Source of the DNA: Alphaproteobacteria bacterium GWF2_58_20
GTDB taxonomy: Bacteria; Pseudomonadota; Alphaproteobacteria; UBA1247
Length of the DNA: 64,000 nucleotides
Assembly: GCA_001768735.1 (NCBI GenBank)
Contig: MEMB01000002.1
Coordinates: 620,696-684,695 of the forward strand
Reading direction: 5' to 3'
In this document: positions 40,215 through 52,451 of the stretch, piece by piece
How the letters are laid out: every line of letters begins with the position of its first letter
Numbering within the stretch: position 1 is the first letter of the stretch
Notes under the pieces: model-generated
What the model was told of the DNA's origin: nothing
The model's database searches: none
Seen by the model: only the letters and a program-made list of their open reading frames with translations
Program-made: the position numbers and the translations under genes

Positions 40215-43200
40215 ATGGTTTGTTATGCAAATGATGGAAAAACAAGAAGTCTTGTGATCATCCTTCTTGTTTTCCTGTTGACGCTTTCCCTTTCAGCTTA
40301 TGCAGCCCCTCGGGTTGTCAAGGTTGGCATTTACGAAAATGCCCCAAAGGTTTTCACTTCAGAATCCGGCGAGCCAGACGGCATTTTCATCGACACCATC
40401 AAAGTCATTGCCGCAAACGAGGGCTGGGAACTGCATTATGTCCCTGGCACCTGGTCTGATGGGCTTGACCGCCTGGCCAGGAATGAAATCGACCTCATGC
40501 CCGATGTGGCATACATCCCGGAGCGGGAACTTGTTTTTTCCTTTCCCGAAGTACCAGTCCTTTCTTCATGGTCGCAGGTTTACACCCTGAAAGACAAAAA
40601 GATCCAATCCATCCTCGACCTCAATGAAAAACGGGTCATGGTTCTGGAATCTTCAAGCCAGCAGCGCACATTTGAGCGCATGACCAGCAGCTTCGGACTG
40701 CATATCGACCTTGTGTCCATGCCCGATTACAAGAGCATGTTCGAGAGCCTTGCCGCAGGGAAGGCGGATGCTGCCATCACCAACCGTTTTTATGGCGTGA
40801 TGCACGCAAAAGCCATGGGGCTTGAGGATACCCCTGTCATTTTCGATCCTTCCGACCTCTTTTTTGCAGCACAGAAAAATGCTCCGAAGGACCTGCTGGA
40901 AGCCCTTGACCGCAACCTTCTGGAGCTGAAGAAAAATCCCAAATCCGCCTATTATGCCTCCCTGAAACGCTGGACCTCGGAGGAGGTTGAATTCACCATC
41001 CCCGCATGGATCCGGATCATGGGTCTGGTCATTGGCCTTGCGCTCATCATGAGCCTGCTGGGGAGCGTCTTTCTCCAGAGGAAGGTCAATGAACGGACCC
41101 AGGAACTCCGGCTCATCAACCAGGAGATGGAACAGCGCATCATCCAGCGCACGGAAGAACTGGCTGCCGCCACCGAAAAAGCCCAGACAGCCGACCGGGT
41201 CAAATCCGCTTTCCTCGCCAACATGAGCCATGAGATCAGAACCCCGCTCAACGCCATCATTGGCATGTCGCATCTCGCCCTCAAAACCAACCCGACGCCA
41301 CGCCAGTCCGATTATCTCAAAAAAATCCAGCTTTCCGGGCAAAATCTCCTTGGAATCATCAACGATATCCTGGATTTTTCAAAGATTGAAGCTGGCCGGA
41401 TGGACATTGAACAGACCGATTTCGAACTGGAAGATGTTTTCAGCAACCTGGCCTTTGTCCTGAATGAAAAAGCCCACAAAAAGGCTGTGGAAATCATTTT
41501 TGACATTGCGTCAGATATTCCCGACACCTTCATTGGCGATCCCGTACGCATCGGACAGATCCTGCTCAATTATGGTTCAAACGCCATCAAGTTTACGGAG
41601 CAGGGGGAAATTCGCGTCACGGTTCGTGTCAAAGAGCGCACAGAGAAGGGTGTCCTGCTCTATTTCTCAGTTCACGATACGGGAATCGGGCTTACAGAAG
41701 ACCAGCAGGGCATTCTTTTCCAGAGTTTCCGCCAGGCCGACATGTCCACCACCCGCAAATATGGCGGTACAGGGCTTGGACTTGCCATCTGCAAACGCCT
41801 GGCAAACCTCATGGGCGGCGATGTTGGCGTGGAAAGCGAATATGGCATTGGCAGCACCTTCTGGTTCACTGTCCGCCTGGGAATTGGAGAAAAACAGAAA
41901 CATTTCCTGCACCCCACCCCTGACCTTCGCGGTTACAAAATCCTCATTACGGACGATAATGAACATGTCCGCATTGTGCTGCGCGACATGCTAACAAACA
42001 TGACCTTTCAGGCCACAGACGCCTCATCCGGGATGGATGCCCTGCAAAAGGTGCAGCGTGCATCAGATTCTGGCAAGCCGTTTGACATCATCTTCCTGGA
42101 CCAGCAAATGCCGAACATGGATGGCATAGAAACCGCACGGAGAATCCGCGCCCTTCCCCTCCCATCCCAACCGCACATCATCATGATCACGGGGTCCAGC
42201 CACGAAGAAATCCTGCCAAAAACCGAACCTCTGGGCATTCGGGACATACTCACAAAACCCATCACGCCATCAGAACTGTTTGATGCGATCATGCGCAGTT
42301 TCCAAAAGGAAATCCGTGATCACTCCAGCACGGATGGTGCCCATGCAGATATTGAAGAACGCCTTTCAACCATCAGCGGAACCCACATTCTTCTCGTGGA
42401 AGACAACGAGATGAACCAGGAGGTTGCCGTGGAACTCCTGACCGAAGCCGGATTTCGGGTTGATACCGCCATCAATGGCCAGGAAGCCATCGACCTTGTC
42501 CGCAGGAATCCTTACGATCTCGTCCTCATGGATCTCCAGATGCCGGTCATGAACGGGCTTGTCGCCACCGCAGAGATCCGGAAAAACCCAGCCCTTACCC
42601 TTCCCATCATCGCCATGACAGCGAGCGCCATGGAACAGGATCGTGCCGCATGCATGACTTCCGGCATGAATGACTTTATCACCAAACCCATAAATCCCCA
42701 ACACCTCTGGGCCACACTGCTGAAATGGATAAAACCGCGCCAGACAGTTTCCCCTTCCGCCTCCCAAGAGGGAATCCATGACATCACCTTTCTTGATGGC
42801 ATTTCCGGGCTCAATGTTTCCTTGGGGTTGCGCGGAATCATGTGGAAAAAAGACTTTTATCTTTCCATGCTGCGCAAATTTGTGACACGACACAAAAACG
42901 CCGCAGCAACCATACGCACAGCCCTGGATTCCAATGACTGGGAAACCGCTGAACGTCTTGCCCATACAACCAAAAGCGTCTCCGGAAACATTGGGGCGAC
43001 CTCCCTGCAGGCATTGGCGGAAGAGCTTGAGCAAGCGATCAGGCATCACGAAGAGCGGAAAGTCCTGGACGAGTTCCTCCTTGGCCTTGAAACCTCCCTT
43101 GGTGAACTGGTTGGCGCGCTTGAGGCCAATCTGCCAGAACTTCCAAAAACACCGGAACCGTTTCAGGACAGGGAACAGCTGGCGGAGGTGTGCAAACAAA

Positions 43201-43391
43201 TCATCCTCGCGCTCAAGGATGACAATCCTTCTGCCTGCGGTCTGTTCAACACCCACACAGACCTTCTCAAGGCTGCTTTCCCACAGGATTTCTCCGGAAT
43301 TGCTGCCGCCATTCAGGCCTTTGACTTCGACATCGCCATTTCATCTCTGGAAAACGCCATGAAAAAATATTCATCTGAGGGATGCCCGTGA
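40215..43391 (+). CDS. hybrid sensor histidine kinase: SBP_bac_3 sensor, TM, HisKA, HATPase, REC, REC, HPt
   Basis: [47 protein letters not shown]; two REC domains; C-terminal [15 protein letters not shown] HPt. Confidence 0.92.
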   Translation: MVCYANDGKTRSLVIILLVFLLTLSLSAYAAPRVVKVGIYENAPKVFTSESGEPDGIFIDTIKVIAANEGWELHYVPGTWSDGLDRLARNEIDLMPDVAYIPERELVFSFPEVPVLSSWSQVYTLKDKKIQSILDLNEKRVMVLESSSQQRTFERMTSSFGLHIDLVSMPDYKSMFESLAAGKADAAITNRFYGVMHAKAMGLEDTPVIFDPSDLFFAAQKNAPKDLLEALDRNLLELKKNPKSAYYASLKRWTSEEVEFTIPAWIRIMGLVIGLALIMSLLGSVFLQRKVNERTQELRLINQEMEQRIIQRTEELAAATEKAQTADRVKSAFLANMSHEIRTPLNAIIGMSHLALKTNPTPRQSDYLKKIQLSGQNLLGIINDILDFSKIEAGRMDIEQTDFELEDVFSNLAFVLNEKAHKKAVEIIFDIASDIPDTFIGDPVRIGQILLNYGSNAIKFTEQGEIRVTVRVKERTEKGVLLYFSVHDTGIGLTEDQQGILFQSFRQADMSTTRKYGGTGLGLAICKRLANLMGGDVGVESEYGIGSTFWFTVRLGIGEKQKHFLHPTPDLRGYKILITDDNEHVRIVLRDMLTNMTFQATDASSGMDALQKVQRASDSGKPFDIIFLDQQMPNMDGIETARRIRALPLPSQPHIIMITGSSHEEILPKTEPLGIRDILTKPITPSELFDAIMRSFQKEIRDHSSTDGAHADIEERLSTISGTHILLVEDNEMNQEVAVELLTEAGFRVDTAINGQEAIDLVRRNPYDLVLMDLQMPVMNGLVATAEIRKNPALTLPIIAMTASAMEQDRAACMTSGMNDFITKPINPQHLWATLLKWIKPRQTVSPSASQEGIHDITFLDGISGLNVSLGLRGIMWKKDFYLSMLRKFVTRHKNAAATIRTALDSNDWETAERLAHTTKSVSGNIGATSLQALAEELEQAIRHHEERKVLDEFLLGLETSLGELVGALEANLPELPKTPEPFQDREQLAEVCKQIILALKDDNPSACGLFNTHTDLLKAAFPQDFSGIAAAIQAFDFDIAISSLENAMKKYSSEGCP

Positions 43392-44518
43392 CTTTCTTGA
43401 ATGAAAACCAGCGGCCAATGATCCTTGTTGTCGATGACACCCCGGAAAACCTTTCAATCATGGGCGAACTGCTCAATGATGATTACAAGGTCAAGATTGC
43501 CAATAGCGGACGAAAAGCCCTCACCATCGCCCGGACCCACCCGCAGCCAGACATCATCCTGCTTGACATCAACATGCCTGAAATGGACGGCTACGAGGTT
43601 TGCAGACAGCTCAAAGAGACCCCGCAAACAGCTGAAATTCCCATCATCTTCCTGACGGCGCGGACAGACATTGAGGATGAAAAACGCGGCTTCCAACTCG
43701 GTGCCGTGGACTACATCACAAAACCCATCAGTCCCCCCATTTTAATGGCCCGCATCAAGACCCATCTGCACTTGAAATCCGTGGCGGATTTCATACGGGA
43801 TAAAAACATCTTCCTGGAAAAGGAGGTAAGCCGTCGCACCCGCGAAGTCTATGCCATTCAGGACATCGCCATCCTTGCCCTGGCCTCGCTTGCAGAAACA
43901 AGGGACAATGAGACGGGGAACCATCTGCGCCGGACACAGATCTATATTCGCATGCTGGCTGAGGCGCTGAAGGACAATCCGCATTTCAAGAATTACCTGA
44001 CCGATGACAACATCACAATTCTGTTCAAATCAGCCCCCCTGCACGATATTGGCAAGGTTGGAATTCCAGACAACATTCTTTTAAAGCCCGCACGCCTGAC
44101 CCCGGATGAATTCAACATCATGAAACGGCATACCATCATTGGACGGGATGCCATTGAACATGCTGAAAGTTCCCTGGGAACCCATATGGAATTCCTGAAA
44201 ACAGCCAAGGAAATTGCCCTATATCACCACGAGAAATGGGACGGAACCGGATATCCTGAAGGATTGTCTGGTGAAAACATCCCCATTTCCGCTCGTCTCA
44301 TGGCTGTTGCCGATGTCTATGATGCCCTTATCAGCCGCCGGGTTTACCACGATCCCACTCCCCATGAGGATGTCATCAAAATCCTTACTGAAGGGCGCGG
44401 CACCCATTTTGACCCTGAAATCCTTGATGTTTTCCTGCGTATCCAGCAGGATTTCAAGAAAGTTGCAGAGCAATACACCGACCCTGACACCCGTCTGACC
44501 CCAAAAGAGGCATCATGA
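43382..44518 (+). CDS. response regulator with HD-GYP domain (predicted c-di-GMP phosphodiesterase)
   Basis: ILVVDDTPENLSIMGELL; LHDIGKVGIPDNILLKP; HHEKWDGTGYPEGLSG; ADVYDAL. Confidence 0.94.
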   Translation: MPVTFLNENQRPMILVVDDTPENLSIMGELLNDDYKVKIANSGRKALTIARTHPQPDIILLDINMPEMDGYEVCRQLKETPQTAEIPIIFLTARTDIEDEKRGFQLGAVDYITKPISPPILMARIKTHLHLKSVADFIRDKNIFLEKEVSRRTREVYAIQDIAILALASLAETRDNETGNHLRRTQIYIRMLAEALKDNPHFKNYLTDDNITILFKSAPLHDIGKVGIPDNILLKPARLTPDEFNIMKRHTIIGRDAIEHAESSLGTHMEFLKTAKEIALYHHEKWDGTGYPEGLSGENIPISARLMAVADVYDALISRRVYHDPTPHEDVIKILTEGRGTHFDPEILDVFLRIQQDFKKVAEQYTDPDTRLTPKEAS

Positions 44519-45192
44519 CTTCCTTTCCTGAGCCCCCATCCATGACGGGTACACCCCAGCCATGCCCCGCCGACCTGCTGGCGCTCAAAAGCATTGATGC
44601 CCCGCAGGGCATCCACCGCATCGGGAATAAACCGGAAGCCTTCCGAAAACAACTGTTCCGCTTCCACAAACACTATCTGAATGCTGGCAGCGAACTGCGC
44701 AGACTTGTTTCTGATGGCGACATGGTTGCCAGCGAAGCGTATTGCCATACCCTCAAAGGCGTTTCCGGAAACCTGAGCATGAACAGCTTGTTCTCCTGCC
44801 TTTGCGAAATAGATGACGCCCTCAAACAGGAGAGGATGCCCCTCCCCGCCGATCTTGACCTTGTGGACACTCTTCTGCATCAGGTCATGGAGGAGATCAA
44901 AACCCTTGCTCCCCCCTTGATGGATGCGGCGCCACCATCCGTCGGTGCCGTGCAAGACAATGATATTCCTGTCAAGCTTTCCGTCCTTGCTTCCCTGCTT
45001 GAAAAAGACTTTGGCTCTGCCGAAGAATGTCTTGCAGACCTGCGGACATATGTTGCCGGAAGCGAACTTGAACAGGCCGTAGCCAAAATAGCCGACCAGA
45101 TGGATGTATTTGCCATCCAGGAAGCACTTGCCACAATCCACGCCTTGCTCATCCACCTGGATGAAACCAGAAAAAGGGGGAAGACACCATGA
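44515..45192 (+). CDS. HPt domain phosphotransfer protein
   Basis: [26 protein letters not shown] with conserved His. Confidence 0.8.
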   Translation: MTSFPEPPSMTGTPQPCPADLLALKSIDAPQGIHRIGNKPEAFRKQLFRFHKHYLNAGSELRRLVSDGDMVASEAYCHTLKGVSGNLSMNSLFSCLCEIDDALKQERMPLPADLDLVDTLLHQVMEEIKTLAPPLMDAAPPSVGAVQDNDIPVKLSVLASLLEKDFGSAEECLADLRTYVAGSELEQAVAKIADQMDVFAIQEALATIHALLIHLDETRKRGKTP

Positions 45193-47147
45193 CGGACATT
45201 CCGGACATCAAGCCCACGATCCTCATCGTGGACGATATTGCGGAAAACCTTCATCTCATGTTGAAAATCCTGAGCGACAGGTATGCCGTTGTTGCGGCAA
45301 CCAATGGGAAAAAAGCCCTTGAAATTGCTGCTGCCAAGCCACATCCCGATCTTGTTCTGCTGGATGTCATGATGCCGGAAATGGATGGGTATGAGGTCTT
45401 GCGCGAGCTAAAGAAGTCCCCTGAAACATCCAGCATTCCCGTTATCTTCGTCAGCGCCCTGTCAGAGATGGGCAATGAAGCGCGCGGGCTGAAGATGGGA
45501 GCCTCCGATTACATCGTCAAACCGATCAATCCTGATCTCCTGAAAATGCGCATCCTCACCCAGCTTGAATTGGGGCGCTATCGCAAGACGCCGTTTCCAG
45601 ATATGGAAAACCTGACACTCAAACGCCCCAAAATCCTGATTGTCGATGATGTCCCCGAAAACATCCACGAACTGGTCGGCGCGCTAAAAGATGAATACGA
45701 TATCCTGGTTGCCGACAGCGGGGAAAAAGCCATGGATCAGATCAATGGGTCCAACCCGCCCGACCTTGTCCTGCTTGATATCCTGATGCCGGAAATGGAT
45801 GGGTATGAGGTATGCCGCCGCATCAAGGCCACAAAGGAAGGACACCGCATTCCTGTCATTTTCCTTAGTGTGATTGACGATTCCACGGAAAAAGTACGGG
45901 GTTTTTCCATTGGAGCAGCCGACTACATCACCAAACCCTTTGATATCGATGAAGTACATGCCCGAATCCGCACCCATCTGGAACACAATCGACTACAACA
46001 CTTTTTTGAACAGGAAGTTGCAAAACAGACGGTCGCATTGCATGAAGCCCTTGGCAAACTGCAGGCAACACTTGATGCCATTCCGGACCTGCTTTTTGAA
46101 GTCGATCAGGATGGCCGTTATATTGATGTCCATTTCCCGCATGAAAATTTGCTGGCAGCCCCAAAAGAACAGCTCATTGGCAGCCTGATCAGTGAAATCC
46201 TGCCACGTGAGGCGACGGAAACATGCATGGCCGCCCTGCATGAGGCAAATGAAACCGGTTTATCCTATGGCAAACAGTTTGAATTGCAGTTGCCACAGAA
46301 AAAATACTGGTTTGAACTTTCCATTTCCCGCAAGGGGCCTCAAAACAATAAAAATACACGGTTCATTGTTCTTTCACGCGACATCACCGAACGTCGGCAG
46401 ATGGAACTTGACCTTATCAAGGCCAAGGATGCTGCCGAAACCGCAAACAAGAGCAAAAGCCAGTTTTTGACCCTCATCAGCCATGAATTACGCACCCCCC
46501 TCAACGCCATCATAGGATTTTCGGAATTCCTGCAGGTTCTCGTTGCCAAAGATTGTGAAAAACCACAATACCTGGAATATTCCGATTACATTCACGATGG
46601 CGGAATGCACCTTCTTTCGCTTGTCAACGACCTTCTTGACCTTTCGCGCATCGAGGCGGGAAAATACCGTTTCCGGACAGAAGAGGTCAACCTAAACCAT
46701 CTTTGTACAAAAGCCATACAGATGGCCATGGCAAACCCGAAAGCTGCCACGCTTTCATTTGAAACAACGTGCAGTCAGGATATGCCTGACATCCATACGG
46801 ACCGCAAATCCCTTCTCCAGATTTTCCTCAATCTTCTTTCCAATGCCATCAAGTTCACCCCTGCGGGAGGCCACATAAAATTTGATGTCTTTTCGGACAA
46901 CAAGTCAAATATTGATATTCGCATCTCAGACAATGGCATTGGGATGCCACCTGAAGTCATCAGCCATGTTTTCGAGCCCTTTTATCAGGCAGAAACATCT
47001 TATAGCCGTACGTATGAAGGGGCAGGACTCGGCCTTACAATCGTCAACCAACTGGTACGGCTCCAGGGAGGAGAAATCAGTTTCATCAGCCAGCAAGGAA
47101 AGGGCACGGAAGTCCACGTTGTCATGCCATGCCACAAACCTTCCTGA
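45189..47147 (+). CDS. REC-REC-PAS-HisKA-HATPase histidine kinase
   Basis: two IVDD...[14 protein letters not shown] receivers; [41 protein letters not shown]. Confidence 0.93.
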   Translation: MTDIPDIKPTILIVDDIAENLHLMLKILSDRYAVVAATNGKKALEIAAAKPHPDLVLLDVMMPEMDGYEVLRELKKSPETSSIPVIFVSALSEMGNEARGLKMGASDYIVKPINPDLLKMRILTQLELGRYRKTPFPDMENLTLKRPKILIVDDVPENIHELVGALKDEYDILVADSGEKAMDQINGSNPPDLVLLDILMPEMDGYEVCRRIKATKEGHRIPVIFLSVIDDSTEKVRGFSIGAADYITKPFDIDEVHARIRTHLEHNRLQHFFEQEVAKQTVALHEALGKLQATLDAIPDLLFEVDQDGRYIDVHFPHENLLAAPKEQLIGSLISEILPREATETCMAALHEANETGLSYGKQFELQLPQKKYWFELSISRKGPQNNKNTRFIVLSRDITERRQMELDLIKAKDAAETANKSKSQFLTLISHELRTPLNAIIGFSEFLQVLVAKDCEKPQYLEYSDYIHDGGMHLLSLVNDLLDLSRIEAGKYRFRTEEVNLNHLCTKAIQMAMANPKAATLSFETTCSQDMPDIHTDRKSLLQIFLNLLSNAIKFTPAGGHIKFDVFSDNKSNIDIRISDNGIGMPPEVISHVFEPFYQAETSYSRTYEGAGLGLTIVNQLVRLQGGEISFISQQGKGTEVHVVMPCHKPS

Positions 47148-47256
47148 AGAACCAACGCCTTCTTTGCCCGCAAACAATGAAACCATCGATCTTTATCAAC
47201 CTTCAATGTACCCGCTGCATGCTTTTGCATGATTTTTCAACAAAAGGATCACCCTC

Positions 47257-48099
47257 ATGAAAAAAAACATCCAAACAACCGTCATCGCCATCATGGGAAT
47301 ATTCATGTCCCATTCCGCCTTTGCCCAGCCACAATCCACCTATGACCGGGTCATGGAAACGGGGGCCATCCGCTGCGGATACATTCATTATGAACCCAAC
47401 ACCATCATCAACCGCCAAAACGGACAGATCAGCGGCATCGACCATGACCTCATGGAGGAAATCGGGAAACGCCTGGCGCTACGGATTGAATGGACAAGGG
47501 AAGTCGGTTTTGGCACCGCCATCGAGGGCATGACAGACAACCAGTATGACATGGTCTGCTCCGACATGTGGGCGGGATCCGCCCGCGCAAGGCAGGCGGA
47601 TTTCTCAACCCCCCTCAACTATTCCCTCCTCAATGTCTGGGTTCGGGCCGACGACACCCGTTTTGACACCAATGTGGCATTGCTCAACACCGCTGACCAT
47701 GTGTTTTCGGCCATTGGCGAAGATTCCAACATCCAGATTGTCAAAAATGCCTTCCCTGAAGCCAGGATCATGAAATTATCCAGCAAGGCATCCATAGAAG
47801 ACGTCTTTAACGCCCTCACAACCAAAAAGGCAGATGCCGTTTTGGAAGACGACGTTGGAGCTCTCGCCTTCCTGGAAAACCACAAGGGAAGCATCAGGAA
47901 CATCACAAAAGGAAACCCCGTCAGCATCAACGCCAATGTCATGATGCTGCCCGGTGGGGAATACCGTTTCAACCAGATGATCAACAACGCCATCCGGGAT
48001 ATCCAGTTTGATGGAACGTTTGACAAGATCGTCCGGAAATACAACGCTTCGGAAAGCCGCCGCCGGATCGCCAACCCCTATGAAGAAAATGCGGAATAA
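47257..48099 (+). CDS. periplasmic amino-acid-type substrate-binding protein (SBP_bac_3)
   Basis: signal peptide; GAIRCGYIHYEPNTIINRQNGQISGIDHDLMEEIGKRLAL. Confidence 0.87.
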   Translation: MKKNIQTTVIAIMGIFMSHSAFAQPQSTYDRVMETGAIRCGYIHYEPNTIINRQNGQISGIDHDLMEEIGKRLALRIEWTREVGFGTAIEGMTDNQYDMVCSDMWAGSARARQADFSTPLNYSLLNVWVRADDTRFDTNVALLNTADHVFSAIGEDSNIQIVKNAFPEARIMKLSSKASIEDVFNALTTKKADAVLEDDVGALAFLENHKGSIRNITKGNPVSINANVMMLPGGEYRFNQMINNAIRDIQFDGTFDKIVRKYNASESRRRIANPYEENAE

Positions 48100-48173
48100 T
48101 CCCTTCTGATCTTCCCGTTCCAGCCAACACTGGAACGAGAAAACAAAGAGGGGGGGGCCACTCCTCCTTTTCC

Positions 48174-48207
48174 CATTCCCGGAAAGGCATTTTCCTTTCC
48201 GGGAATG
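48174..48207. repeat. 14-bp perfect inverted repeat, 6-nt loop
   Basis: CATTCCCGGAAAGG cattttt-type loop CCTTTCCGGGAATG. Confidence 0.85.
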
Positions 48208-48319
48208 CTGTATTGCCCCCTCTCCCGTTTTTCGATACAATTCCGCGTTTTTTGATATCAACCCCGGTCGAGCTTTGGGACAACAAAGCCCTCCTCGGCA
48301 AAAAGCGGAGCCAAGAGCC

Positions 48320-51031
48320 ATGAACAATGACGCTTCCCCCGCCCACCCCCCCCACTTCATCTGGCACGCCCTTCCGGCAGAACAGGCGCTTGACGCCTTT
48401 TCTTCCTCGGCAAAACTCGGACTTTCCAAAAACGAAGTTGAAAACCGCCTGAAGGATTATGGCCCCAACAGCCTGCCGGAACCCAAACGCCGGAGTCCAT
48501 GGCTGCGATTCGCCCTCCAGTTCCACAACCCGCTCATTTATGTGCTGCTGGCTGCGGGAATCGTAACCGTTTTTCTGCATGACTATGTGGATGCCGGAGT
48601 CATCTTTGGCGTTGTCATCATCAATGCCATCATTGGCTTCATCCAGGAGGGAAAGGCCGAAGAATCCCTGCAAGCCGTCCGCTCCATGCTGGCCAGCAAA
48701 GCCATTGTCCTGCGAAATGGCGAACGTCATGAAATCGATGCCTCGGGACTTGTTCCCGGTGACATTGTTCTTCTGGAATCCGGCACCCGCGTCCCGGCCG
48801 ACCTGCGCCTGTTGCGAACAAAAAACCTGCGCATCAACGAAGCTGCGCTCACGGGAGAATCTGTTCCTGTTGAAAAGGGAATTGAAGCGGTCCCCGAAGG
48901 TTCCACCATCGGTGACCGGACATGTATGGCCTATTCCTGCACAACGGTCAGTTTTGGCCAAGGGCACGGCATTGTCATTGGCACTGGATCCTTTACGGAA
49001 ATTGGTCGCATCGGCAAACTTGTGGGAGAAGTCCCCAGCCTTGCCACGCCCCTGACGCGTCGGCTGGACCAGTTTGCCCGCCAGATCACCCTTTTCATTC
49101 TTGGCATCGGTCTTGTCGCCTTCCTTTTTGGCTATTTTGTCAAGAACATGCCGCCCATGGAGATTTTCCTTGCTGTTGTAGGGCTTGCCGTGGCCGCCAT
49201 CCCTGAAGGCCTGCCCGCCATCGTCACCATTGTGCTGGCCATTGGAACCCGCGTGATGGCAGGAAACCGTGCCCTCATCCGCAGGCTTCCCGCCGTGGAA
49301 ACCCTTGGCTCCGTTACGGTCATCTGTTCGGACAAAACGGGCACCCTCACCAAAAATGAAATGACGGCTGTATCCGTCATGCTCCCGGAATACACCCTTG
49401 AGGTCAGCGGATCCGGTTACCGTCCGGATGGCGGCTTTCATCGCGAAGGCGCAAGCATAGACCCCACCCAGGACAAAGCCTTGCAGGCCCTCGCGCAATG
49501 CGCCCTTCTTTGCAATGATGCCGCCCTCAACCAAGACCATGCGGGTGAATGGGAACTGGTTGGCGACCCCACCGAAGGCGCCCTTCTGACCCTTGCGCAC
49601 AAGGCGGAACTTGATCCTGTTGAAAAATTGGCCGAAACACCCCGCATTGATGAAATCCCCTTTGAATCCGAGCATCGCTTCATGGCGACGCTCCACCACG
49701 ATCATGAAAGCCATGCCTTCATCCTTCTCAAGGGAGCGCCTGAGCGCATTCTTGATCTCTGCATAAAGGATTCCCTCGGCAACCCGATCAACCATGAAGC
49801 CTGGAACCAGCGGATGGAAAAGGCTGCGGGCGAAGGGCAGCGCGTCCTTTGCCTGGCGCAGTGCGACATGCCCAAAGGCACCAGGAACCTCGCCATTTCC
49901 GACATCAAAAAACGTTTCACCCTGCTGGGAATGACAGGGCTCATTGATCCGCCCCGCGAAGAAGCCATCCGTGCCATTGCGGAATGCCAGCGCGCCGGCA
50001 TCCGCATCAAGATGATCACAGGCGACCATGCCAGTACGGCGGCCGCCATAGGCCGGCAACTTGGCCTGAACGCCGACCATCCCCTTTCCGGGGAAACTGT
50101 AGAATCCCTTGATGACCAGGCCTTGCAAAAAGCTGCCATCAAGACAGACATCATTGCGCGGGCCAGCCCTGAACACAAACTGCGTCTTGTCGCCGCCCTT
50201 CAGGCAGAAGGCGAACTGGTGGCCATGACCGGTGACGGCGTCAATGATGCCCCGGCCCTCAAGGCGGCGAACATCGGCGTTGCCATGGGCCAAAAGGGCA
50301 CAGATGCAGCCCGGGAATCCGCAGACCTTGTGTTGACGGATGACAATTTTGCCACCATTGCGCGGGCCGTGCGTGAAGGTCGCGTGGTGTTTGACAACAT
50401 CAAGAAATCCCTGCTTTTCATCCTTCCCACCAACGGCGGTGAAGCCGGGGTCATCCTGATGGCCATTTTTGCGGGACTTGCCATGCCGGTCACCGCCGGA
50501 CAGATCCTCTGGGTCAACATGATCACGGCCGTCACCCTCGCCATCGCCCTTGCTTTTGAACCTGCGGAAAAGGGCGTGATGCACCAGCCGCCAAGAAAAC
50601 CTTCCGAACCCCTTATCACCAAGGTTCTGGCCATGCGCATCGCCTACGTGACCTTGCTCATGATCCTGGTCACCTTCACCATTTTTGAATGGGAACTACA
50701 GCGAGGAAACAGCATTGAAACCGCCAGAACCGCTGCCGTCAACATGTTGGTCATCAGCGAACTGGTTTACCTCTTCAATGTCCGCCACTTCACGGAATCC
50801 GCTTTCAAGGCCGGCATTTTCACCGAAAACCGTATTGCCCTCTGGATGAGCCTGTTGCTTGTCTTCTTCCAGATCCTTTTCACCTATGCGCCCTTCATGC
50901 AGGCCATATTTGACACAACTCCGCTGGATGCGGTGTCCTGGCTGGCCGTGTGGACCTTGGCCATTTTCAAGTTCCTGGCGGTTGAGCTTGAAAAAACCTT
51001 TCTGCGAAGACTGCGTATCCACAGCATGTAA
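48320..51031 (+). CDS. P-type cation (Ca2+-like, P2A) ATPase
   Basis: [58 protein letters not shown]. Confidence 0.94.
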   Translation: MNNDASPAHPPHFIWHALPAEQALDAFSSSAKLGLSKNEVENRLKDYGPNSLPEPKRRSPWLRFALQFHNPLIYVLLAAGIVTVFLHDYVDAGVIFGVVIINAIIGFIQEGKAEESLQAVRSMLASKAIVLRNGERHEIDASGLVPGDIVLLESGTRVPADLRLLRTKNLRINEAALTGESVPVEKGIEAVPEGSTIGDRTCMAYSCTTVSFGQGHGIVIGTGSFTEIGRIGKLVGEVPSLATPLTRRLDQFARQITLFILGIGLVAFLFGYFVKNMPPMEIFLAVVGLAVAAIPEGLPAIVTIVLAIGTRVMAGNRALIRRLPAVETLGSVTVICSDKTGTLTKNEMTAVSVMLPEYTLEVSGSGYRPDGGFHREGASIDPTQDKALQALAQCALLCNDAALNQDHAGEWELVGDPTEGALLTLAHKAELDPVEKLAETPRIDEIPFESEHRFMATLHHDHESHAFILLKGAPERILDLCIKDSLGNPINHEAWNQRMEKAAGEGQRVLCLAQCDMPKGTRNLAISDIKKRFTLLGMTGLIDPPREEAIRAIAECQRAGIRIKMITGDHASTAAAIGRQLGLNADHPLSGETVESLDDQALQKAAIKTDIIARASPEHKLRLVAALQAEGELVAMTGDGVNDAPALKAANIGVAMGQKGTDAARESADLVLTDDNFATIARAVREGRVVFDNIKKSLLFILPTNGGEAGVILMAIFAGLAMPVTAGQILWVNMITAVTLAIALAFEPAEKGVMHQPPRKPSEPLITKVLAMRIAYVTLLMILVTFTIFEWELQRGNSIETARTAAVNMLVISELVYLFNVRHFTESAFKAGIFTENRIALWMSLLLVFFQILFTYAPFMQAIFDTTPLDAVSWLAVWTLAIFKFLAVELEKTFLRRLRIHSM

Positions 51032-51037
51032 CGCCCG

Positions 51038-51077
51038 CAAAAAGATGCCTCCCTCCACGGGGAGGCATCTTTCCTTT
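51038..51077 (+). terminator. rho-independent terminator
   Basis: AAAGATGCCTCCCtccacgGGGAGGCATCTTTCCTTTT. Confidence 0.8.
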
Positions 51078-51130
51078 TGCCGAAAAATGCCCTATCATCC
51101 TGACAAACAACTTCCTTGCAGGATCATTTC

Positions 51131-52054
51131 ATGAAAAACAAAATCCTTCCGGCCCTTGCCCTTTCCCTCATCATGGCCACCCCGGCCCTTGCCCAGACAT
51201 CAGGCCTCACCGCCCATGAATGGGGCCTGTGGCACCTGTCTGGAAACCTGGCGGAAACCATGCCTCAGGTTCAGGAAACCCTGCCGCCCCACGTCAACAA
51301 CACCCTGATCACGATAGATGATTTTGGCTGGCCCAGCTTTGGCAACAGACCGGATGGCATGATCGTCCGCAAGCCGGTGGTCTGGTTTTATGGCGCAGAA
51401 GGCACCGCCCTCACCTACAAGGTCAACCTGTCTGGAAACAGCCGGATCATTGCCAACTTTCCTTCCTTGGACGGGTCGTTGGGGGAACCCGGAACGGCTG
51501 TCTGGAACCTGACCCTTGGCGAAAAAGACTTTGCCGAACCGGAACAGGAAAAAGGCATGAGCCCCTGGTATGGCAAGCTTTACCTGCCGGAAGCCAATTC
51601 CGTCTCATTCAAAGAGCGCAATGAAACAGAAGGTTTCCTGTTTTATGAGGCCAGCGTCCTGCATGAACTGCCCATCTCCCGTAACGAATCCGGCGTAACG
51701 CTGGATGAGGACATGCCACTCGTCGTATCCATCCTGAACATGCCGGGCCAAGGTGTTTCCGTGCAGTTCAATCACAATGTGGCCAAGGGAGATTATCCCT
51801 TCCCTCAGGACATGGGAAAAACCGACATTGAAAGCGCCACAGCAACCTTGTCAAAGGCCCTTGAGGATATGGGGCTTTTCAAGGCTGAAGCCGAAGCTTT
51901 CACATCGGTCTGGCAGCCGGAGCTGTTTGAACTGGGCGGCCGGGTTCTCGTCATCCTGCCTCAGGAGACTTATAACCGCCTCCTGCCCGCAACCATCACG
52001 CCGAAACCGGAACGCTTCATTCGCATTGGCGCAATCATGACGGAAGTCCCATGA
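51131..52054 (+). CDS. secreted hypothetical protein of a 'TAHEWG ... RKPVVWFYG' family
   Basis: signal peptide MKNKILPALALSLIMATPALAQ; LTAHEWGLWHL and VRKPVVWFYGAEGTALTYKVNL. Confidence 0.72.
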   Translation: MKNKILPALALSLIMATPALAQTSGLTAHEWGLWHLSGNLAETMPQVQETLPPHVNNTLITIDDFGWPSFGNRPDGMIVRKPVVWFYGAEGTALTYKVNLSGNSRIIANFPSLDGSLGEPGTAVWNLTLGEKDFAEPEQEKGMSPWYGKLYLPEANSVSFKERNETEGFLFYEASVLHELPISRNESGVTLDEDMPLVVSILNMPGQGVSVQFNHNVAKGDYPFPQDMGKTDIESATATLSKALEDMGLFKAEAEAFTSVWQPELFELGGRVLVILPQETYNRLLPATITPKPERFIRIGAIMTEVP

Positions 52055-52269
52055 GCGAGACAACCTGCCCGCATTGTGGAAAAAACACCATCACCCAAAG
52101 CATTCCCATGAGCCAGAGCGCAGAAGTCCAGCGGATCGGCCTGCGTTTCAAGGCCCGCTTCATGATGCGGGGCACGGAGGAGATTTTGGCCGACCTTTGC
52201 ACCAGCTGCGGCACCATCATCCGCCTGTTCGTGAAAGAACCCCAGCGCAACTGGGACGTTGAAGGTTGA
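52051..52269 (+). CDS. small zinc-ribbon protein
   Basis: CPHC ... CTSC pairs, 72 aa, ATGA overlap with upstream gene. Confidence 0.68.
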   Translation: MSETTCPHCGKNTITQSIPMSQSAEVQRIGLRFKARFMMRGTEEILADLCTSCGTIIRLFVKEPQRNWDVEG

Positions 52270-52299
52270 TTTTCGCAGGGATTTGTTGCATATAAATGC

Positions 52300-52451
52300 C
52301 ACGGGACGGCAGTTGCCGCCCCAAAGCTGACAAGGATTTGCATGTTGGAGATTGCCATCTAACGCCCTGATCCGGGTGTTTTGCGGATCATGAAGCCGCC
52401 ACTTTCCGCAGGGAACGTGGCGCACATGAACGTTATCCAAGGCAATTTTCC
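52300..52451 (+). promoter_or_regulatory. structured leader with a 6-codon mini-ORF upstream of yjhX-like gene
   Basis: hairpins 52303-52322, 52368-52390, 52397-52422; ATGTTGGAGATTGCCATCTAA at 52342-52362. Confidence 0.45.

Noticed and set aside
47981-50584. 867-aa minus-strand ORF
   Set aside because: Antisense to the P-type ATPase, which carries DKTGT and TGDGVNDAP; no recognisable domain on the antisense strand.
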